Assembly: GCA_020216625.1 (NCBI GenBank)
Contig: JAIUYB010000124.1
Location: 1 to 6,768, forward strand
DNA from: Desulfarculus sp.
Lineage (GTDB): Bacteria; Desulfobacterota; Desulfarculia; Desulfarculales; Desulfarculaceae
Direction: 5' to 3'
Length of the DNA: 6,768 nucleotides
Within the stretch, counting starts at the first letter, position 1. Each line of letters opens with the position of its first letter. The notes beneath the pieces were generated by a model, which was not told the DNA's origin, made no database searches, and saw only the letters and a program-made list of their open reading frames with translations. The position numbers and the translations under genes are program-made. Positions 3,628 to 6,768 of the stretch are shown piece by piece.

Positions 3628-6429
3628 ATGGATTACAAGAGCACCCTGAACCTGCCCCAGACCGCCTTTCCCATGAAGGCCGATCTGCCCAAGCGCGAGC
3701 CGGAATTCCTGAAACGCTGGCAGGATAGCGATCTCTACCGCCGGTTGCGCGCCGCGGCCAAGGGCCGCACCCGCTACATCCTGCACGACGGGCCGCCCTA
3801 CGCCAACGGCTACATCCACATGGGCACCGCGCTGAACAAGATCCTCAAGGACATCATTGTCAAGTCCCGCCAGATGGATGGCTTTGACGCGGTCTACGTG
3901 CCAGGTTGGGACTGCCACGGGCTGCCCATCGAGCACGAGGTGGACAAGAAGCTGGGCGGCAAGAAGCGCGGGCTTTCCAAGCTGGAGATCCGCCGCGAGT
4001 GCCGGGCTTACGCCGAGAAGTTCATCGACATCCAGCGCAACGACTTCATCCGTCTGGGAGTGCTGGGCGACTGGTACAACCCCTACCTGACCATGGACTT
4101 CCACTACGAGGCCACCATCGCCCGGGAGTTCGCGCGCTTTTATCACAACGGCAGCGTCTATCGCTCCAAGAAGCCGATCTACTGGTGCAACTCCTGCCGC
4201 ACCGCCTTGGCCGAGGCCGAGGTGGAGTACGGCGACCACACCAGCCCCAGCATCTACGTGGCCTTCCCCTTGATCGACGACATCAGCCCCAAATACCCGG
4301 CCCTGAAGGGGCTGCAGACCAACCTGGTGATCTGGACCACCACCCCCTGGACCATCCCGGCCAACCTGGGCATCGCCCTGCACCCGGAGTTCGAGTACGC
4401 GGCCTACCGGGTGGGCGACAAGGCTTACGTGCTGGCCAAGGCCCTGGCCCCCAACTGCCTGGCCTCCTTTGGCTTCTCGGACTATGAGCTGGTCTGCGAC
4501 ATCGACCCCCGCGACCTGGAGGGGGTCAAGGCCAAGCACCCGCTCTACGACCGCCCCAGCCTGGGGGTGCTGGCCGACTACGTCACCCTGGACGCCGGCA
4601 CCGGCCTGGTGCACACCGCCCCGGGTCACGGCCGCGAGGACTACGAGACCGGCCTGCGCTATGGCCTGGAGGTCTACTCGCCCCTGGACGACGGCGGGCG
4701 CTTCCTGCCCGAGGTGGGGCATTTCGCCGGAACCGAGGTCTTCGCCGCCAACCCCCTGGTCATCGAGAAGCTGGCCGAGGCCGGCGCGCTGTTGGGCCAG
4801 GCCAAGATCACCCACTCCTATCCCCATTGCTGGCGCTGCAAGAAGCCGGTGATCTTCCGGGCCACCGACCAGTGGTTCATTTCCATGAGCGAGAACGACC
4901 TGCGCCAGCGGGCCTTGAAGGCGATCATGGAGGAGGTGGCCTGGGTGCCCAAGTGGGGGCGCGAGCGCATTTACGGCATGATCGAGAACCGGCCCGACTG
5001 GTGCATCAGCCGCCAGCGCTCCTGGGGGGTGCCGATCATCGTCTTCAAGTGCCAAAGCTGCGGCGAGACGGTGCTGACCCCGGAGATGGCCGACAAGGTG
5101 GTGGAGGCCTTCGCCCGCGAGGGCGCCGACGCCTGGTTCGCCCGCGAGCCCCAGGAACTCCTGGGCGACCTGGCCGCCTGCCCCCTGTGCGGCGGCCGGG
5201 AATTGGCCAAGGAGCACGACATCCTGGACGTGTGGTTCGATTCCGGGGTCAGCCACGCCGCCTGTCTGGGCAACCGGGATAAATGGCCCGAGCTGCGCTG
5301 GCCGGCCGATCTCTACCTGGAGGGCAGCGACCAGCACCGGGGCTGGTTCCACAGCTCGCTCCTCTGCGCCATCGGCACCCACGGCGCGCCGCCCTATCGC
5401 GCGGTGCTGACCCACGGCTACGTGGTGGACGGCGATGGCCGCAAGATGAGCAAGAGCCTGGGCAACGTCATCCCGCCCCAGCAGATCATCGACCGCTACG
5501 GCGCCGAGATCCTGCGCCTGTGGGTGGCGGCCGAGGACTACACCGACGACATCCGGGTCAGCGAGGAGATCCTCAAGCAGATGGCCGAGGCCTATCGGCG
5601 CGTCCGCAACACCATGCGCTTCATCCTGGGCAACCTCTACGACTTCGACCCGGACACCGACGCCGTGGACCGGGCCCGGATGGGGGAGCTGGACCGCCTG
5701 ATGCTGCACCGCCTGGAGGACCTGAAGGCCCGGCTCAAGCGCGCCTACCGCGAGTTCACCTTCCACGGGGTGTATCACGGCCTGCACAACTTCTGCGCCG
5801 TGGACCTCTCGGGCTTCTACCTTGATGTGCTCAAGGACCGGCTCTACACCAGCGCGGCCCAGAGCCCGGAGCGCCGGGCGGCCCAGACCGTGCTGCACCG
5901 CCTGGCCCTGGACTTGGTGCGCCTGATGGCCCCGGTGCTCTCCTTCACCGCCGAGGAGGTCTGGGACCACCTGCCCGGGGCCAAGGCCCTGGCCGAGAGC
6001 GTGCACCTGGCCGGCTTCCCCGAGGCCGACGACGCGGCCCGCGACCCGGAGCTGGCCGAGCGCTGGGAGCGGCTGGTGTCCATCCGGGCGGCGGTGAACA
6101 AGGCCCTGGACCTGGCCCGCAAGGAAAAGATCGTGGGCAACAGTCTGGAGGCCCGCCTGACCATCGCTGGGCCGGAGGAGGTCATGGGCTTCATCCGGGC
6201 CAACCAGGCGGCCCTGGCCGAGATCACCATGGTCAGCGAGCTTAATCTGGCCGAGGCCATCGCCCAGCCCACCCTGGCCGGGGAGGAGGTGGCCGGCCTG
6301 AGCCTCTTGATCGCCCCCAGCGCCCATCCCAAGTGCCCGCGCTGCTGGATGCGGGCGGAGGGCATTGGCCTGAGTCCCGCGCACCCCGAGCTCTGCCCGC
6401 GCTGCGCCGCGGCCGTGGCCCAGGGCTAG
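3628..6429 (+). CDS. ileS: Isoleucyl-tRNA synthetase
   Basis: The class I synthetase that attaches isoleucine to tRNA-Ile in the cytoplasm and edits valine. It is full length at 933 residues (E. coli 938). The ATP-binding signature is [16 protein letters not shown], with the HIGH-type motif H64-M-G-T67, followed by [11 protein letters not shown]. The CP1 editing domain has TTTPWT (237-242) and [11 protein letters not shown] starting at H329, with D338 where the family has its editing aspartate. KMSKS is at 606-610. The C-terminal zinc knuckle has C903, C906, C923 and C926. A second cysteine set, C475/C478 and C518/C521, lies before DVWFDSG. E. coli IleRS lacks this set, but some other bacterial IleRS have a similar one. 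The start at 3628 is set by GAGGA (3617-3621) 6 bases upstream and by the family start MDYKxTLNLPxTxFPMKADL; the frame is open 29 codons further upstream without coding character. lspA follows after 7 bases. Confidence 0.97.
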   Translation: MDYKSTLNLPQTAFPMKADLPKREPEFLKRWQDSDLYRRLRAAAKGRTRYILHDGPPYANGYIHMGTALNKILKDIIVKSRQMDGFDAVYVPGWDCHGLPIEHEVDKKLGGKKRGLSKLEIRRECRAYAEKFIDIQRNDFIRLGVLGDWYNPYLTMDFHYEATIAREFARFYHNGSVYRSKKPIYWCNSCRTALAEAEVEYGDHTSPSIYVAFPLIDDISPKYPALKGLQTNLVIWTTTPWTIPANLGIALHPEFEYAAYRVGDKAYVLAKALAPNCLASFGFSDYELVCDIDPRDLEGVKAKHPLYDRPSLGVLADYVTLDAGTGLVHTAPGHGREDYETGLRYGLEVYSPLDDGGRFLPEVGHFAGTEVFAANPLVIEKLAEAGALLGQAKITHSYPHCWRCKKPVIFRATDQWFISMSENDLRQRALKAIMEEVAWVPKWGRERIYGMIENRPDWCISRQRSWGVPIIVFKCQSCGETVLTPEMADKVVEAFAREGADAWFAREPQELLGDLAACPLCGGRELAKEHDILDVWFDSGVSHAACLGNRDKWPELRWPADLYLEGSDQHRGWFHSSLLCAIGTHGAPPYRAVLTHGYVVDGDGRKMSKSLGNVIPPQQIIDRYGAEILRLWVAAEDYTDDIRVSEEILKQMAEAYRRVRNTMRFILGNLYDFDPDTDAVDRARMGELDRLMLHRLEDLKARLKRAYREFTFHGVYHGLHNFCAVDLSGFYLDVLKDRLYTSAAQSPERRAAQTVLHRLALDLVRLMAPVLSFTAEEVWDHLPGAKALAESVHLAGFPEADDAARDPELAERWERLVSIRAAVNKALDLARKEKIVGNSLEARLTIAGPEEVMGFIRANQAALAEITMVSELNLAEAIAQPTLAGEEVAGLSLLIAPSAHPKCPRCWMRAEGIGLSPAHPELCPRCAAAVAQG

Positions 6430-6436
6430 GCCGGAG

Positions 6437-6768
6437 GTGGCCGGGCGGCTTTTGGCCTGGGTGGCCGTCATCCTGGCGGTGGTGGCCGCCGACCAGCTCA
6501 CCAAGTGGCTGGCGGTGGAGCTGCTGGCCAGCCAGCCGGTGACGCTTGTCCCCGGCTTCGCCGACCTGGTGCTGGTCTACAACAAGGGCGCGGCCTTCAG
6601 CCTGCTGGCCGATCACGACCACGGGCGCTGGATCCTGGTGGGGCTCAACTTCGCCGCCCTGGGGGTGGCCGGCTGGCTGGTGGCCCGGGGCGGCTCCGGC
6701 CGCCGGCGCGGGATGCGCCTTTGCATCAGCCTGATCAGCGGCGGGGCGGTGGGCAACCTCATCGACCG
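6437..6768 (+). CDS. lspA: Lipoprotein signal peptidase (signal peptidase II), 3' truncated by window
   Basis: LspA is the inner-membrane aspartyl protease that removes signal peptides from diacylglyceryl-modified prolipoproteins. About 110 codons are visible. The first membrane helix (LLAWVAVILAVVAA) leads into DQLTK (residues 19-23). Next come VYNKGAAFSLLAD, matching the conserved NxGAAFS segment, a second helix around 66-84, a basic loop, and GGAVGNLIDR at the right edge. The aspartate of this motif (D110) is the first catalytic aspartate; the second would lie beyond the window. The start is probably GTG at 6437, 7 bases after the ileS stop, with the TAGG of that stop as a possible Shine-Dalgarno. 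A TTG at 6452, further from GGAGG at 6433-6437, is the alternative and would shorten the protein by 5 residues. Tight spacing indicates co-transcription with ileS, a common bacterial pairing. Confidence 0.94.
   Translation, partial: MAGRLLAWVAVILAVVAADQLTKWLAVELLASQPVTLVPGFADLVLVYNKGAAFSLLADHDHGRWILVGLNFAALGVAGWLVARGGSGRRRGMRLCISLISGGAVGNLID

Noticed and set aside
3469..6504. Very long (1011-codon) minus-strand open frame opposite ileS
   Set aside because: It is antisense to the unmistakable ileS frame. Long antisense frames free of stops are a normal by-product of GC-rich codon use, and the peptide has no recognisable domain.

Overview
The window looks like the junction between the distal end of a tRNA-targeted integrated element (about bases 1-754) and a conserved housekeeping stretch of a GC-rich bacterial chromosome (about 800-6768). 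The core proteins (a PyrE with an atypical PRPP loop, a stand-alone DUF2156 protein, ileS followed by lspA, and an IHF-beta-like protein) and the strongly GC-biased third codon positions best fit a deltaproteobacterial (Desulfobacterota-type) genome. This is an inference from protein character, not a database match.

Left block, 1-799. Everything coding here is on the minus strand. A small protein gene with a very strong Shine-Dalgarno runs off the left edge (1-129). A perfect 16-bp inverted repeat (160-197) separates it from an IHF-beta/HU-like DNA-bending protein gene (242-532). To its right is a gene-free, comparatively AT-rich stretch (601-720 is about 44% G+C by hand count). It holds a candidate promoter, small inverted repeats and four AAAGC direct repeats. 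It ends at a 45-bp fragment (755-799) that is exactly the 3' part of a tRNA-Arg(UCU), from anticodon loop to CCA, with no matching 5' half. This is the classic footprint of a tyrosine-recombinase element inserted in a tRNA gene. The fragment's orientation puts the element on its left and the chromosome on its right. The intact tRNA-Arg and the integrase would lie beyond the left edge of the window.

Middle block, 958-3396, minus strand. A DUF2156 (LPG-synthase C-terminal/GNAT-like) protein is followed, after an 88-bp gap with a candidate promoter, by a tight cluster. The cluster is pyrE (orotate phosphoribosyltransferase, UMP biosynthesis), a two-helix membrane protein with a PGMGQ motif, and an unrecognised 110-residue protein. 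The last three genes are spaced 11 and 3 bp apart and are probably translated from one mRNA.

Right block, 3397-6768, plus strand. A divergent intergenic region carries a good sigma70-type promoter (TTGACT-16-TAGAAA) for ileS, a full-length 933-residue isoleucyl-tRNA synthetase. lspA (lipoprotein signal peptidase) follows 7 bp later and is cut by the right edge just after its first catalytic aspartate. The ileS-lspA pairing is a widely conserved bacterial arrangement.

No CRISPR array, transposase, toxin-antitoxin pair or obvious new defence system is visible. The most notable signal is the truncated tRNA attachment site with its flanking repeats and adjacent IHF-like gene.
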